A stretch of 54,465 nucleotides of DNA. Source: Comamonadaceae bacterium (lineage in GTDB: Bacteria > Pseudomonadota > Gammaproteobacteria > Burkholderiales > Burkholderiaceae_C). The notes beneath the pieces were generated by a model that was not told the origin of the DNA, searched no databases, and worked only from the letters and a program-made list of their open reading frames with translations. Location: assembly GCA_947455145.1 (NCBI GenBank), contig CANGME010000019.1, positions 1 through 54,465 of the forward strand, written 5' to 3'. The translations under genes were made by a program, and so were the position numbers. Of the stretch, positions 1 through 8,428 are shown one piece after another. Each line of letters starts with the position of its first letter. Positions within the stretch are counted from its first letter, which is position 1.

Positions 1-33
1 AAAATAAAAAAGGCGAACACACTGTTCGCCTTT
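1..33 (-). terminator. Rho-independent terminator after tRNA-Val
   Basis: A perfect 9-bp stem (11-19 with 23-31, 3-base loop) reads on the minus strand into a run of U residues (complement of 1-10). It lies just downstream of the tRNA 3' end and fits an intrinsic terminator for the tRNA transcript, and possibly for hupB read-through. Confidence 0.85.
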
Positions 34-40
34 GTGGGGG

Positions 41-116
41 TGGTGGGTGCTGACGGGGTCGAACCGCCGACCTACGCCGTGTAAAGGCGCCGCTCTGCCA
101 ACTGAGCTAAGCACCC
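41..116 (-). tRNA. tRNA-Val, anticodon UAC
   Basis: A complete 76-base cloverleaf can be folded by hand on the minus strand: acceptor GGGTGCT pairs with AGCACCC, the D arm has the GCTCAGTTGGCAGAGC pattern, the anticodon loop is TTTACAC (anticodon TAC, valine codons GUA/GUG), and the T loop is TTCGACC. The discriminator base is A and the 3' CCA is encoded. A strong terminator follows and hupB lies 13 bases upstream, so the tRNA may be co-transcribed with hupB or use a promoter inside it. Confidence 0.95.
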
Positions 117-129
117 CACCGATAACTTG

Positions 130-402
130 TCAATTCAGGGCGTCTTTCAGACCCTTGCCTGGACGAAACTTGGGCACTTTGGCAGCCTTGATTTTAATCG
201 CTTCGCCAGTGCGAGGATTACGGCCCACGCGAGCAGCACGTTTACCGACAGCAAAAGTTCCAAAACCCACCAAGGAAACCGAGCCTCCTTTTTTCAGTGT
301 GGTTTTGACGGCGCCAATGGTGGACTCAAGCGCGCGGGTAGCGGCTGCTTTAGAAATATCAGCATGCTTTGCAATGTGTTCGATCAGTTCTGTTTTATTC
401 AC
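130..402 (-). CDS. hupB: HU-family nucleoid DNA-binding protein
   Basis: This is a 90-residue HU-type histone-like protein that binds and bends DNA as a dimer and helps compact the nucleoid. The family length and layout are complete: N-terminal helices ([20 protein letters not shown]), the central GFGTF beta turn and the DNA-binding arm with RNPRTGE, which is the HU signature. The start codon is GTG, placed 6 bases after a GGAG ribosome binding site, and no better ATG exists upstream. It is followed by tRNA-Val on the same strand. Whether it is the alpha or beta type cannot be decided, because betaproteobacteria usually carry a single HU of this kind. The symbol hupB is therefore by convention. 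Confidence 0.95.
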   Translation of the reverse strand: MNKTELIEHIAKHADISKAAATRALESTIGAVKTTLKKGGSVSLVGFGTFAVGKRAARVGRNPRTGEAIKIKAAKVPKFRPGKGLKDALN

Positions 403-438
403 AACTCTCTCCAGTTTTGGACAGCTACGTTAAATTAA

Positions 439-467
439 ATTGTCTCTTCGAAAAATTCTGGGCTCAA
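439..467 (-). promoter_or_regulatory. Predicted sigma70 promoter of hupB
   Basis: On the minus strand a TTGAGC box (complement of 462-467) and a GACAAT box (complement of 439-444) are separated by exactly 17 bases, and the start codon follows about 35 bases later. Each box matches the consensus at 4 of 6 positions. The rest of 403-610 shows no gene; it contains a weak GGCTC/GAGCC inverted repeat (461-478) overlapping the -35 box. Confidence 0.35.
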
Positions 468-610
468 TTTTCGGAGCCAATTAAATCGGCCACTAAACAG
501 CAGCACGGGTGCAAATTCTAGACTGCTTTCACTGCCTGTTTACACCTCAGCTACAGATAAATAATCCAACCCTCGGGTAAGCCATAACTTCACGCCGAGC
601 ACGAAATAGG

Positions 611-1696
611 TTAAAGAGCCGCTGCAATTGCTTTACCAACATCGCTTGTACAGGCATTGCCGCCGATATCGCGAGTGCGGGGTGCGCCATTCTTGGGATC
701 CAGCACTTTTTCAATCGCCAACAGCACCGCATCGTGCGCGTCCTTATGACCTAAGAACTCCAGCATCATGGCGCCGCACCAGATTTGACCAATTGGGTTG
801 GCAATGCCTTGACCTGCGATGTCCGGGGCCGAGCCATGCACCGGTTCGAACAGCGACGGAAATAAGCGGTCAGGGTTCAGGTTGGCGCTGGGTGCAATGC
901 CGATGGTGCCGGTGCAGGCCGGACCCAAGTCACTCAAGATGTCACCAAACAAATTACTGGCCACCACCACATCAAAGAAGTCGGGGCGCTGCACAAAGTG
1001 AGCGGTCAGAATATCGATGTGGAACTTGTCGAGCTTGAGGTCAGGGTAGCCTTTGGCCATAGCCTCCACGCGCTCATCCCAGTAAGGCATGGTGATGGCG
1101 ATACCGTTGGATTTGGTGGCGCTGGTCAGGTGCTTTTTGGGACGCGACTGGGCCAACTCAAAAGCAAATTTCAGCACGCGGTCCACACCGTGGCGGGTGA
1201 AGATGGACTCCTGCATCACCATCTCGCGTTCCGTGCCGGGGAACATGCGTCCGCCGATGCTGGAGTACTCGCCCTCGGTGTTCTCACGCACGATGTACAT
1301 GTCGATCTCACCGGGCTCACGGCGGCTGCCGTCGCGCCGCACCACGGGGGCGATGATGCCGGGCATGAGGCGTGCTGGGCGCAGATTGACGTACTGGTCA
1401 AACTCGCGTCGGAACAAAATCAACGAACCCCACAGCGAAACGTGGTCCGCAATCTTCTCGGGCCAACCGACCGCGCCAAAGTAAATGGCGTCGTGCCCAC
1501 CCACCAGGTCTTTCCAGTTGTCCGGCATCATGCGGCCGTGCTTCTCAAAATAGTCCCAGCTGGAGAAGTCGAAGTGGTCAAACTGCAAGTCAATACCGAA
1601 CTTGGTCGCTGCTGCTTCCATCACACGCACGCCCTCGGGCATGGTCTCTTTGCCAATGCCGTCACCGGCGATCACTGCGATTCGTTTTTTGCTCAT
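611..1696 (-). CDS. ttuC: Tartrate / D-malate dehydrogenase (decarboxylating), beta-decarboxylating dehydrogenase family
   Basis: This 361-residue cytosolic enzyme belongs to the isocitrate/isopropylmalate dehydrogenase family and carries out NAD-dependent oxidation of a 2-hydroxy acid with decarboxylation. Visible landmarks are the N-terminal IAGDGIGKE nucleotide-domain start, the substrate-binding loop VNLRPARLMPG, the RENTEGEYS segment, and the family signature NLFGDILSDLGP followed by the [16 protein letters not shown] loop. The RENTEGEYSSIGGR form and the WDYFEKHG N-terminal segment resemble tartrate dehydrogenase / D-malate dehydrogenase (TtuC/DmlA) rather than LeuB, and a true leuB occurs elsewhere in the window. 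The start overlaps the dehalogenase stop by ATGA and has an AGGAG site 7 bases away, so the two are translationally coupled. Exact substrate (tartrate, D-malate or 3-isopropylmalate analogue) is inferred. Confidence 0.85.
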   Translation of the reverse strand: MSKKRIAVIAGDGIGKETMPEGVRVMEAAATKFGIDLQFDHFDFSSWDYFEKHGRMMPDNWKDLVGGHDAIYFGAVGWPEKIADHVSLWGSLILFRREFDQYVNLRPARLMPGIIAPVVRRDGSRREPGEIDMYIVRENTEGEYSSIGGRMFPGTEREMVMQESIFTRHGVDRVLKFAFELAQSRPKKHLTSATKSNGIAITMPYWDERVEAMAKGYPDLKLDKFHIDILTAHFVQRPDFFDVVVASNLFGDILSDLGPACTGTIGIAPSANLNPDRLFPSLFEPVHGSAPDIAGQGIANPIGQIWCGAMMLEFLGHKDAHDAVLLAIEKVLDPKNGAPRTRDIGGNACTSDVGKAIAAAL

Positions 1697-2595
1697 GACT
1701 CACTCCTAAAAAAATTCAACACTTCGTCCAACAAATCCTCGGGCGCCTCTTCGGCAATGTAGTGCCCACTAGCCAGCCCCTGGCCAGACACATTCACAGC
1801 ACGTTCGCGCCACAAGCCCATCACGTCAAAACACTGGCCCACCGCACCGTGCTCACCCCACAGCACACGAAAGGGCTGCGTCAACAGAATGCCTGCCGCA
1901 ATATCCGCACGGTCATGCACCAAGTCGATGGTGGCGCTGGCGCGGTAATCTTCACACAGGCTATGGGCTGTGCCAGGGATCTGAACACAGCGCTCGTACT
2001 CAGCCATGGCCTGTGGTGAAAACGCGGCCAAACCCGCATGACGACGCCCCATCACGCTTCGGATGTAGCGCACCGGGTCAGAGTCGATCAAGGCCTCAGG
2101 CAAAGGCGGCGGCTGGATCAAAAAGAACCAATGCCAATAGGCCTTGGCAAAGGCCTCGCTGGTGTTCTCGTACATCGCCAAGGTGGGCGCGATGTCGAGC
2201 AGCATGACCCGCTCCACCGCTTGCGCATGGTCTAGTGCTAAGCGATGGGCCACCCGCGCACCCCGGTCATGGGCCAGCACTTGAAAACGTTCAAAACCAT
2301 AGTGCTGCATAACGGCCATGGCATCCAGCGCCATTTCTCGCTTGCTGTAGGCCGTGTGCTCGGCGTCAGCCAAAGGGCGATCAGAGTCGCCATAGCCGCG
2401 CAAATCCATCATCACCACGGTAAAGTGTTGTGCCAACGTGGACGCCACTCGGTGCCACATGGCGTGAGTCTGGGGGTGGCCGTGCAGCAAGAGCAAGGCT
2501 GGGCCTTGGCCCCCGCACCGGGTGTGAAGAGTCACGCCGTCTCGTGTCACTTTAGCAACCGAAAAGCCGGGGAACAGGGGAGTCTCTGGGTTCAT
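1693..2595 (-). CDS. Haloacetate (fluoroacetate-type) dehalogenase, alpha/beta hydrolase
   Basis: This 300-residue alpha/beta hydrolase appears to belong to the haloacetate dehalogenase branch, which hydrolyses halogenated acetates to glycolate. The key residues are all present: nucleophile Asp110 in the HDRGAR motif, acid Asp134 in LLDIAPT, general base His278 in GHYI, carboxylate-binding Arg111 and Arg114, and the halide-pocket residues His155-Trp156 (AYWHWFFL) and Tyr217 (EDYR). The oxyanion region is LLLHGHPQT. I start at the ATG at 2595 because the family begins here; an in-frame start at 2637 would overlap the permease and add 14 unrelated residues. It sits 10 bases after the EamA gene and is coupled to the dehydrogenase downstream. 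An epoxide hydrolase or other alpha/beta hydrolase activity is less likely given the Arg pair. Confidence 0.85.
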   Translation of the reverse strand: MNPETPLFPGFSVAKVTRDGVTLHTRCGGQGPALLLLHGHPQTHAMWHRVASTLAQHFTVVMMDLRGYGDSDRPLADAEHTAYSKREMALDAMAVMQHYGFERFQVLAHDRGARVAHRLALDHAQAVERVMLLDIAPTLAMYENTSEAFAKAYWHWFFLIQPPPLPEALIDSDPVRYIRSVMGRRHAGLAAFSPQAMAEYERCVQIPGTAHSLCEDYRASATIDLVHDRADIAAGILLTQPFRVLWGEHGAVGQCFDVMGLWRERAVNVSGQGLASGHYIAEEAPEDLLDEVLNFFRSES

Positions 2596-2605
2596 AACTG
2601 AGTCT

Positions 2606-3505
2606 TTAAGTGGCAGAAGTTGATGGGGGCGGCGCACGCACCACCAAGCTCACCCCAAAGACCGTGATCGCCGTTCCCAGCAAGGTTAGTAACGTGATGG
2701 CCTCGTCAAACAAAACCCAGGCAATCAATGCTGTGGTGGGCGGCACCAGGTACAACAAGCTGGTAACCGCTGTAGCCGCACCACGCTGAATCAGGAGGTA
2801 GAGGAGCGAACTGCCGCCCAGCGTCAAAGCCAACACCGACCAAGCCATGGCCGAGACAAGCTGCGTATTCCACTGCATAGACTCCGATTCCAGCAGCGTT
2901 AAGGGCAACGTGACGACCAGGGCTGCGATGAGCTGCACCGTGTTGGCGCTGCGCACATCACAGGGCGCGACAAATCGTTTTTGATACAGCGTGCCCGTGG
3001 TAATGCTGAACAAGGCCAATAAGGCGAAAGAAAGATTGACCCCGTTAACTTCACCGCCCTGACCAAATTTCCGCGACACCACCATGGACAACCCCGCAAA
3101 GCCCAGCGCCAAACCCATCCATTGCCGCCGCGTCACTCGGCTACCGATGGACGACAACCAGATCGCCGTCAGCACCGGCTGTAGCCCAACAATCAGCGCA
3201 CTCAATCCAGATCCCATGCCCGCTTTGACAGCCGACCACACCCCGCCCAGATAACCGGCATGAATCAGCACACCCACCACAGACAGATGCAGCCATTGAG
3301 CAACACTGCGCGGCCAGGCCACACGGGCCAACAGAATCCAAGGGAGAAAACACAGAATCGACAAGGCATACCGTACCACCAGAAACTTCATCGGTGGCGC
3401 GTAGGGCATGCCGTAGCGCGCCACGATGAAGCCGGTACTCCAGATCAAAACGAACACCAAAGGCATCGCCCTCAACAAGGCGTCCTCTTGGTTGCGCGCG
3501 TTCAT
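2606..3505 (-). CDS. EamA / DMT-superfamily inner membrane permease
   Basis: This 299-residue integral membrane protein of the drug/metabolite transporter superfamily is predicted to have ten hydrophobic segments in two EamA repeats (about residues 15-145 and 160-290). Typical features are the first-helix segment WSTGFIVARYGMPYAPP and the second-repeat segment LLYLVPPTTALIAWVLFDE. Members export amino acids, metabolites or drugs; the substrate cannot be read from sequence. Its start overlaps the pgsA stop by four bases and the dehalogenase follows 10 bases later, so it is within one transcription unit. Transport of a metabolite of the downstream hydrolase/dehydrogenase pair is possible but only contextual. 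Confidence 0.9.
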   Translation of the reverse strand: MNARNQEDALLRAMPLVFVLIWSTGFIVARYGMPYAPPMKFLVVRYALSILCFLPWILLARVAWPRSVAQWLHLSVVGVLIHAGYLGGVWSAVKAGMGSGLSALIVGLQPVLTAIWLSSIGSRVTRRQWMGLALGFAGLSMVVSRKFGQGGEVNGVNLSFALLALFSITTGTLYQKRFVAPCDVRSANTVQLIAALVVTLPLTLLESESMQWNTQLVSAMAWSVLALTLGGSSLLYLLIQRGAATAVTSLLYLVPPTTALIAWVLFDEAITLLTLLGTAITVFGVSLVVRAPPPSTSAT

Positions 3506-4068
3506 TTCACCCGCGCCCGTATCTCGGGCACAGCTTTTTGAAGGTAGTAAATCATCGACCAGACCGTGAGCACAGCAGCCACCCAGATCAGGAAATTCCC
3601 CCAGTTGCGCGTGTTGATCACACCAAACAGCAGACCATCAAACAGCAAAAAAGGAATGGCCACCATCTGAAACACCGTTTTGAGCTTGCCGATCATGTGC
3701 ACAGCCACGCTTTTGGCCGCGCCAATCTGGGCCATCCACTCGCGCAGGGCAGAAATGGCAATCTCGCGGCCAATGATGATGAGCGCCACAAACACGTCAG
3801 CCCTCCCCAAGTGAACCAAGACCAGAATACTGGCGCAGACCAAAATTTTGTCAGCTACCGGGTCGAGAAATGCACCGAAAGCGGAAGTTTGGTTGAGAAC
3901 ACGTGCGAGGTAGCCGTCCAGCCAATCGGTGGCGGCAAACACGACGAACATGATGGTGGCGATCAGGTTTTTCGTGGCCAGATCGATAGGAAGGTAGAAC
4001 ACCCCCACGATCAGAGGAATCGCGACGATGCGAGTCCAGGTCATGATGGTGGGAATCGTAAGAAACAT
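3502..4068 (-). CDS. pgsA: CDP-diacylglycerol-glycerol-3-phosphate 3-phosphatidyltransferase
   Basis: PgsA makes phosphatidylglycerophosphate from CDP-diacylglycerol and glycerol-3-phosphate, the committed step to phosphatidylglycerol and cardiolipin in the inner membrane. The 188-residue protein has the usual length and about four to five membrane segments. The CDP-alcohol phosphotransferase motif D-G-x2-A-R-x8-G-x3-D-x3-D is intact: DWLDGYLAR, then GAFLDPVADK. It lies downstream of uvrC, a linkage that is widespread in proteobacteria, and overlaps the permease gene by ATGA. The N-terminus (MFLTIPTIMTWTRI) matches the family, although no strong ribosome binding site precedes it. Confidence 0.96.
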   Translation of the reverse strand: MFLTIPTIMTWTRIVAIPLIVGVFYLPIDLATKNLIATIMFVVFAATDWLDGYLARVLNQTSAFGAFLDPVADKILVCASILVLVHLGRADVFVALIIIGREIAISALREWMAQIGAAKSVAVHMIGKLKTVFQMVAIPFLLFDGLLFGVINTRNWGNFLIWVAAVLTVWSMIYYLQKAVPEIRARVK

Positions 4069-4110
4069 GGTGACATTGTGGCATGAGCGATGTGAGCATC
4101 GTGAGCGAAA

Positions 4111-6099
4111 TTAATGCAACGCCCGGTAAATCGACTCCGCCAGCTCCTTAGATATCCCATCCACCGAGGCCATGTCTTCCACACTCGCCTCCGCCACACC
4201 CCGCACGCCACCAAAGCGTTGGAGCAGCTTGGCGCGGCGCTTGGGGCCGACACCGGGGATTTCTTCGATCTTGCTGCCGCCCACCCGCACCCGCGCACGT
4301 TGGGCGCGCATACCGGTGATGGCAAAGCGGTGGGCTTCATCTCGGATCTGCGCCACCAGCATCAGCGCGGCTGAATCTTGGCCCAGGTACACCTTCTCAC
4401 GGCCATCGGCAAACACCAGCTCTTCCAGCCCCACCTTGCGCCCTTCGCCTTTCTCGACCCCCACGATCAGCGACAAGTCCAGCCCGAGTTGCTCAAACAC
4501 CTCGCGCGCCATACTCACCTGCCCCACACCGCCGTCCACCAGCACCAGATCGGGCAGGCGGGCGGTTCCGGCGGGCTGCTCCGCCGCACCTCCGTCCTCG
4601 CGCAGGCTCTCGGCCAGCTTGGCGTAACGGCGCGTCAGCACCTGGCGCATGGCGGCGTAGTCGTCACCTGGCGTGATGCCCTCGATATTGAAGCGGCGGT
4701 ACTCGGTGTTTTGCATTTTGTGGTGCTGAAACACCACGCAAGACGCTTGCGTGGCCTCGCCCGCTGTGTGCGAAATGTCAAAACATTCCACCCGAAATTC
4801 ATCCAGTTGATCTTGAGGCAAGTCCAGCGCCTGCGCCAGTGCACGGGTGCGCGCCTGCTGCGAGCCCTCTTCGGCCAGCAGTCGGCCCAACTGCAAGCCG
4901 GCATTGGTCTGTGCCATCTCCAGCCAAATGCGGCGCTGCTCCCTGGGCTGGTGTACCGCGCTCACCTTCACGCCCGATTGCACGGACAGCGCCTCGATCA
5001 AGCTCTTGGCCACCGGCTCGCTGGTGATGAGCGAGGGCACGACCGGCACGTCCATGTAGTGCTGGGCAATAAAGGCCTCCAGCACTTGAACCTCGACCGA
5101 AGGCAGTTTGTCCTCAGCCGCCTCGCTCTCTTCATCACCCCGGTAAACCCCGGCCGCGTCCTCCACATGCACGGGGAAGTAAGCCCGGTCGCCCAGATGC
5201 CGCCCACCGCGCACCATGGCCAGGTTGACGCAGGCGCGCCCGCCCTGCACCTTCACCGCCAAAATGTCCACGTCCTTATCCGCCACGTTGTCCACCGCCT
5301 GCTGGTGCAGCACATTGGACAGCGCGCCAATCTGGTCACGCAACAGGGCCGCTTGCTCGAACTCCAACCGGTCTGAATGCGCCATCATCCGCTTCTGAAG
5401 CACCGACATCACCTGCTCGGTATCGCCCTTCAAAAACGCCTCGGCATGCGCCACGTCTTGCGCATAGGCCTCAGCCGAGATATGCCCTACACAAGGGGCC
5501 GAGCAGCGCTTGATTTGGTACAGCAAACAGGGCCGCGTGCGATTGCTGAACACTGGGTCTTCACAGGTGCGCAGGTGAAAGACTTTTTGCAGCAGCAAGA
5601 TGCCCTCTTTCACCGCCCAGGCACTGGGATAGGGGCCGAAATAATGGTGTTTCTTCTCCACCGCCCCCCGGTAGTAAGACACGCGGGGAAAAACCGCTGC
5701 CTGCGCGCCGCCAACCCCTGGCTTGGGCGAACTGGCCCCGGTCATACGCAGGTAGGGGTAGCTCTTGTCGTCGCGAAACAAGATGTTGTAGCGCGGCTTG
5801 AGCGTCTTGATGAGGTTGTTTTCCAGCAGCAGCGCCTCGGCCTCAGAGCGCACCACGGTGGTCTCCATGCGCGCGATCTTGCTCACCATGTGGCCAATGC
5901 GCGTGCCGCCATGATTCTTCTGAAAATAGCTGGTCACGCGCTTCTTCAAATTGCGTGCCTTGCCCACGTACAGCACCGCACCGTCAACGTCGAAGTAGCG
6001 GTACACGCCGGGCAACGGGGGCAGCGCGGCTACTTCGCTCAAGAGAGCGGCGTTCGGCTGAGTATCTAAAGGTGCATCTGTCATGACCGCAATTGTCAT
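4111..6099 (-). CDS. uvrC: Excinuclease ABC subunit C
   Basis: UvrC makes both incisions around a DNA lesion in nucleotide excision repair after loading by UvrA/UvrB. The 662-residue protein has the full architecture: GIY-YIG nuclease near residues 28-110 ([21 protein letters not shown]), a Cys-rich stretch (CSAPCVG), the UVR/UvrB-interaction motif ([13 protein letters not shown]), an RNase H-like C-terminal nuclease domain ([19 protein letters not shown]) and tandem helix-hairpin-helix motifs at the end ([20 protein letters not shown]). A second in-frame ATG at 6084 is also possible; 6099 is kept because an AAGGTG lies upstream. The gene heads the minus-strand run uvrC-pgsA-EamA-dehalogenase-dehydrogenase. 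Confidence 0.97.
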   Translation of the reverse strand: MTIAVMTDAPLDTQPNAALLSEVAALPPLPGVYRYFDVDGAVLYVGKARNLKKRVTSYFQKNHGGTRIGHMVSKIARMETTVVRSEAEALLLENNLIKTLKPRYNILFRDDKSYPYLRMTGASSPKPGVGGAQAAVFPRVSYYRGAVEKKHHYFGPYPSAWAVKEGILLLQKVFHLRTCEDPVFSNRTRPCLLYQIKRCSAPCVGHISAEAYAQDVAHAEAFLKGDTEQVMSVLQKRMMAHSDRLEFEQAALLRDQIGALSNVLHQQAVDNVADKDVDILAVKVQGGRACVNLAMVRGGRHLGDRAYFPVHVEDAAGVYRGDEESEAAEDKLPSVEVQVLEAFIAQHYMDVPVVPSLITSEPVAKSLIEALSVQSGVKVSAVHQPREQRRIWLEMAQTNAGLQLGRLLAEEGSQQARTRALAQALDLPQDQLDEFRVECFDISHTAGEATQASCVVFQHHKMQNTEYRRFNIEGITPGDDYAAMRQVLTRRYAKLAESLREDGGAAEQPAGTARLPDLVLVDGGVGQVSMAREVFEQLGLDLSLIVGVEKGEGRKVGLEELVFADGREKVYLGQDSAALMLVAQIRDEAHRFAITGMRAQRARVRVGGSKIEEIPGVGPKRRAKLLQRFGGVRGVAEASVEDMASVDGISKELAESIYRALH

Positions 6100-6154
6100 G
6101 CAGCGCGCTTCACCTTAAAAGTATTGTTCGATGACGTGTTACTCAATGACGAGT

Positions 6155-7126
6155 TCAAGGCGTCTGAGTCGCCAAGTAGCTGGCAATCGACATCATGTCC
6201 TGATCCGTCAATTTTTCAACAACCAACTTCATCGGTGCGCTGAGGACGCCAGCCCTTGTGCCTTGCTGCAAGTCGTAAAGCTGGCGCACGATGTAGCTGG
6301 GTGAGCGCCCGGCAATGCTGGGGATGTCGCCCAGCCCTTTGAGATCAGCCCCGTGGCAAGCCGCACAAGCCATGGTCTTACCTTGGCCCCCGGTTTTCAC
6401 CAAGGCCTCACCCTTGGCGATGCTGCCGGGCGGCACGTAAGCCATGAATTTCGAACGCGTGTCCCGGTGTTCAAACTGATCAATATCGACGGGGACCTCA
6501 ACGATGCGGTTACCCAGGGTCTCGGTTTCGTTGCCCGGCAGCTTTGCCACAAAGACCCGCGCGATGAAGGTCTTGGGCGCCGTGTCTGACTCGATGACCG
6601 TGGTGTTTTGTTTGGGTTTGAGTGCCGAAAAATAGGCCGCCGCCTCTTGAATTTCAGTTTCGTTCATGCCTTTCGCAATGGCCGTCATCAGCACGTTAGG
6701 GGAGCGTTGTGGCCCTGAGAACTTGCGGGCGCCACTTTTGTAATCCATGATTTGCTGAATGATGTAGGCCGCTGGCAGACCCGCGAGACTGGAGTTTTCC
6801 GGGCCACCGGTGCCTTCGGCACGGTGGCAAGAACCACAGGCACGCACATCGGGTTTGCGGCCGCGTGCCACCACCTCAGGCAGGGGCGGGTGATCCGCCT
6901 GATGCCAGACGGGTGCGAAGAAAAGATCGCGCTCCTGAGTTACCGTATGAGTTATGGTGCTGTCCGGCACACGTCGCGGGATGCCGTCATCGGGATGCAG
7001 TTTGAAATCCGGCACCCAAGGGTAGGCCCAAGACGGCAAGGGCGTTGTCTGAGCAAACGCAGACCCTGTGAGCCAGACCAAGCCGACCAGCAGCGCCGCC
7101 ATCACACCCGTTTTTGAAATTTGCAT
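6155..7126 (-). CDS. Periplasmic di-heme cytochrome c
   Basis: This 323-residue exported cytochrome has a signal peptide of about 25 residues (VMAALLVGLVWLTGSAFA) and two class-I cytochrome c modules, each with one heme attachment motif: CGSCH in the first half and CAACH in the second. Both modules share the pattern of a Gly-rich loop after the heme motif, a (S)LAGLPAAYI or SIAGRSPSYI segment and a later Met that could be the sixth ligand. It is predicted to carry electrons in the periplasm. The ATG at 7126 is preferred, with AAGGG five bases upstream, over an in-frame GTG two codons earlier. No oxidase or dehydrogenase partner is adjacent, so the partner is unknown. Confidence 0.9.
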   Translation of the reverse strand: MQISKTGVMAALLVGLVWLTGSAFAQTTPLPSWAYPWVPDFKLHPDDGIPRRVPDSTITHTVTQERDLFFAPVWHQADHPPLPEVVARGRKPDVRACGSCHRAEGTGGPENSSLAGLPAAYIIQQIMDYKSGARKFSGPQRSPNVLMTAIAKGMNETEIQEAAAYFSALKPKQNTTVIESDTAPKTFIARVFVAKLPGNETETLGNRIVEVPVDIDQFEHRDTRSKFMAYVPPGSIAKGEALVKTGGQGKTMACAACHGADLKGLGDIPSIAGRSPSYIVRQLYDLQQGTRAGVLSAPMKLVVEKLTDQDMMSIASYLATQTP

Positions 7127-7172
7127 AGACACCCTTTTTTGATTAAGGGCTCACATTACGTTGCTTTTCGGC

Positions 7173-8333
7173 TCAAGTCAACGCACCCCGCGCATTCACC
7201 TCAATGATGCGCTCCACCACACCGTGTTGAAGGCCACCGCGCACACCGATCATGTGGTCGTGCAAATTGACGGTGGGGTCGCAGTGACCGGGGATGAGCC
7301 AGATGACCTCGCCCAACTGCGGCAAGGTGCTGCCGTGCAACACGCCGTGTTCGTCACTGCAACTGGTGTAGCGCAAATCATCCCCGCGCCCGTGCACGCG
7401 CGGCAGGCCTGAATCAATCGCGTGGCTTTTGTGGCCCGCGTCGCATACGGCGCGACCGGGCTGCACGCTCATGATGTGTGATTTGACGAACAGCGCGTGC
7501 TCGAACTGGGGCTGGGCCGGGTCGGCCTCGTTTTGTGCGTAGTCAGCGTCCATGAAGAGGTAGGAGCCCGCTTGCAGCTCGCCAAAAATGCCACTGGCCG
7601 CCTCAATGCCGAAGGTACCGCTGCCTGCGCCGGTGACCAGTTCCACGGTGAAGCCTGCTTGCTTTAAGGCATCGCGCGTACGCTGCACGTCTTGCATCAC
7701 CTGCGCCAACGTGGCGCGGCGCTCGGCCACGGTGCGCTGGTGCTGGGCGCGCCCATGGTAGGCCTGCAAACCAGCAAAGTGCAGGCGTGGGTACAGAGCG
7801 ATCTCTCGCGCCAACGGCAGGGCGGCGTCGCCCGGTGGCACGCCGCAGCGCGCCTGGCCGACGTCAATCTCGATGAACACGTGAATCTGAGCGCTGCCCT
7901 GCGCGTCCACGTTGTGTAGGGCCTGAGCCAGGTTGCGAATGCCTTCTAGGCTGTCCACAGCGATAGAAATTTTAATATTTTGTGACTCCAAGCCAATAAA
8001 TACGCTCACAAGAAGCTCTAATTTTGATAGCAAAACAATTTCATTGCTAACGTAAATATCGCGCACCCCGCCCTGCGCCATGGCCAGAGCTTCGGACACT
8101 TTTTGCACGCACACGCCCACCGCACCGGCCCCGATTTGCTGCTGCGCCAGCGCCGCGCTTTTGTGCATCTTGGCGTGCGGGCGCAGCTTGACGTGGTGCT
8201 GGTCAGCAAAGCGCTGCATGACGCGCAGATTGCGCTCCATCGCGTCCAGGTCAATCACCAACGCTGGGGTATCGATGGCGTTGACGCTTTGACCAGAATG
8301 CACACTGTTCTTGCGAAACGGTTGTTGATCCAT
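7173..8333 (-). CDS. D-threonine aldolase / 3-hydroxy-D-aspartate aldolase-like PLP enzyme
   Basis: This 386-residue enzyme has an alanine-racemase-like TIM barrel N-domain and the C-terminal DSD1 metal-binding domain. The PLP lysine is Lys55 in RPHAKMHK, and the metal ligands are in the PGHCDPTVN segment. Enzymes of this type cleave D-threonine or D-3-hydroxyaspartate to glycine plus an aldehyde or glyoxylate, or dehydrate D-serine; the sequence alone does not choose. The start at 8333 has a CTTGGAG site nine bases upstream; an earlier in-frame start would add 16 unlikely residues. Residues around 102-120 are coded by strikingly AT-rich DNA (7978-8031, listed separately). It is divergent from gcvH with about 95 bases between them. 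Confidence 0.85.
   Translation of the reverse strand: MDQQPFRKNSVHSGQSVNAIDTPALVIDLDAMERNLRVMQRFADQHHVKLRPHAKMHKSAALAQQQIGAGAVGVCVQKVSEALAMAQGGVRDIYVSNEIVLLSKLELLVSVFIGLESQNIKISIAVDSLEGIRNLAQALHNVDAQGSAQIHVFIEIDVGQARCGVPPGDAALPLAREIALYPRLHFAGLQAYHGRAQHQRTVAERRATLAQVMQDVQRTRDALKQAGFTVELVTGAGSGTFGIEAASGIFGELQAGSYLFMDADYAQNEADPAQPQFEHALFVKSHIMSVQPGRAVCDAGHKSHAIDSGLPRVHGRGDDLRYTSCSDEHGVLHGSTLPQLGEVIWLIPGHCDPTVNLHDHMIGVRGGLQHGVVERIIEVNARGALT
7978..8031 (-). repeat. In-frame AT-rich short repeat, copy 1
   Basis: This 54-base AT-rich stretch inside the PLP enzyme gene aligns without gaps with 12052-12105 and with the complement of 38072-38125. Shared anchors in the plus-strand orientation are AATA at positions 22-25, an AAG/AAC near 33-35, GCT at 38-40 and TAG at 51-53. 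It resembles the short palindromic-type elements I recall from comamonad genomes. It codes for about 18 hydrophobic residues without obvious change in protein length. Confidence 0.5.
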
Positions 8334-8428
8334 GATGATTGACTCCAAGAAATTGATGCTGAACGAATGCAATCGCAACAATCAGGCAGAATTTAACTTA
8401 TCAGACCCTCATGATTTTGGAGATAAAA

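Noticed and set aside
611-1762. Plus-strand open frames across the tartrate dehydrogenase gene
   Set aside because: They are mirror frames of a GC-rich gene; the minus-strand protein has complete family motifs.
8334-8428. Glycine riboswitch before gcvH
   Set aside because: The gap is only about 95 bases and has none of the conserved glycine aptamer elements.
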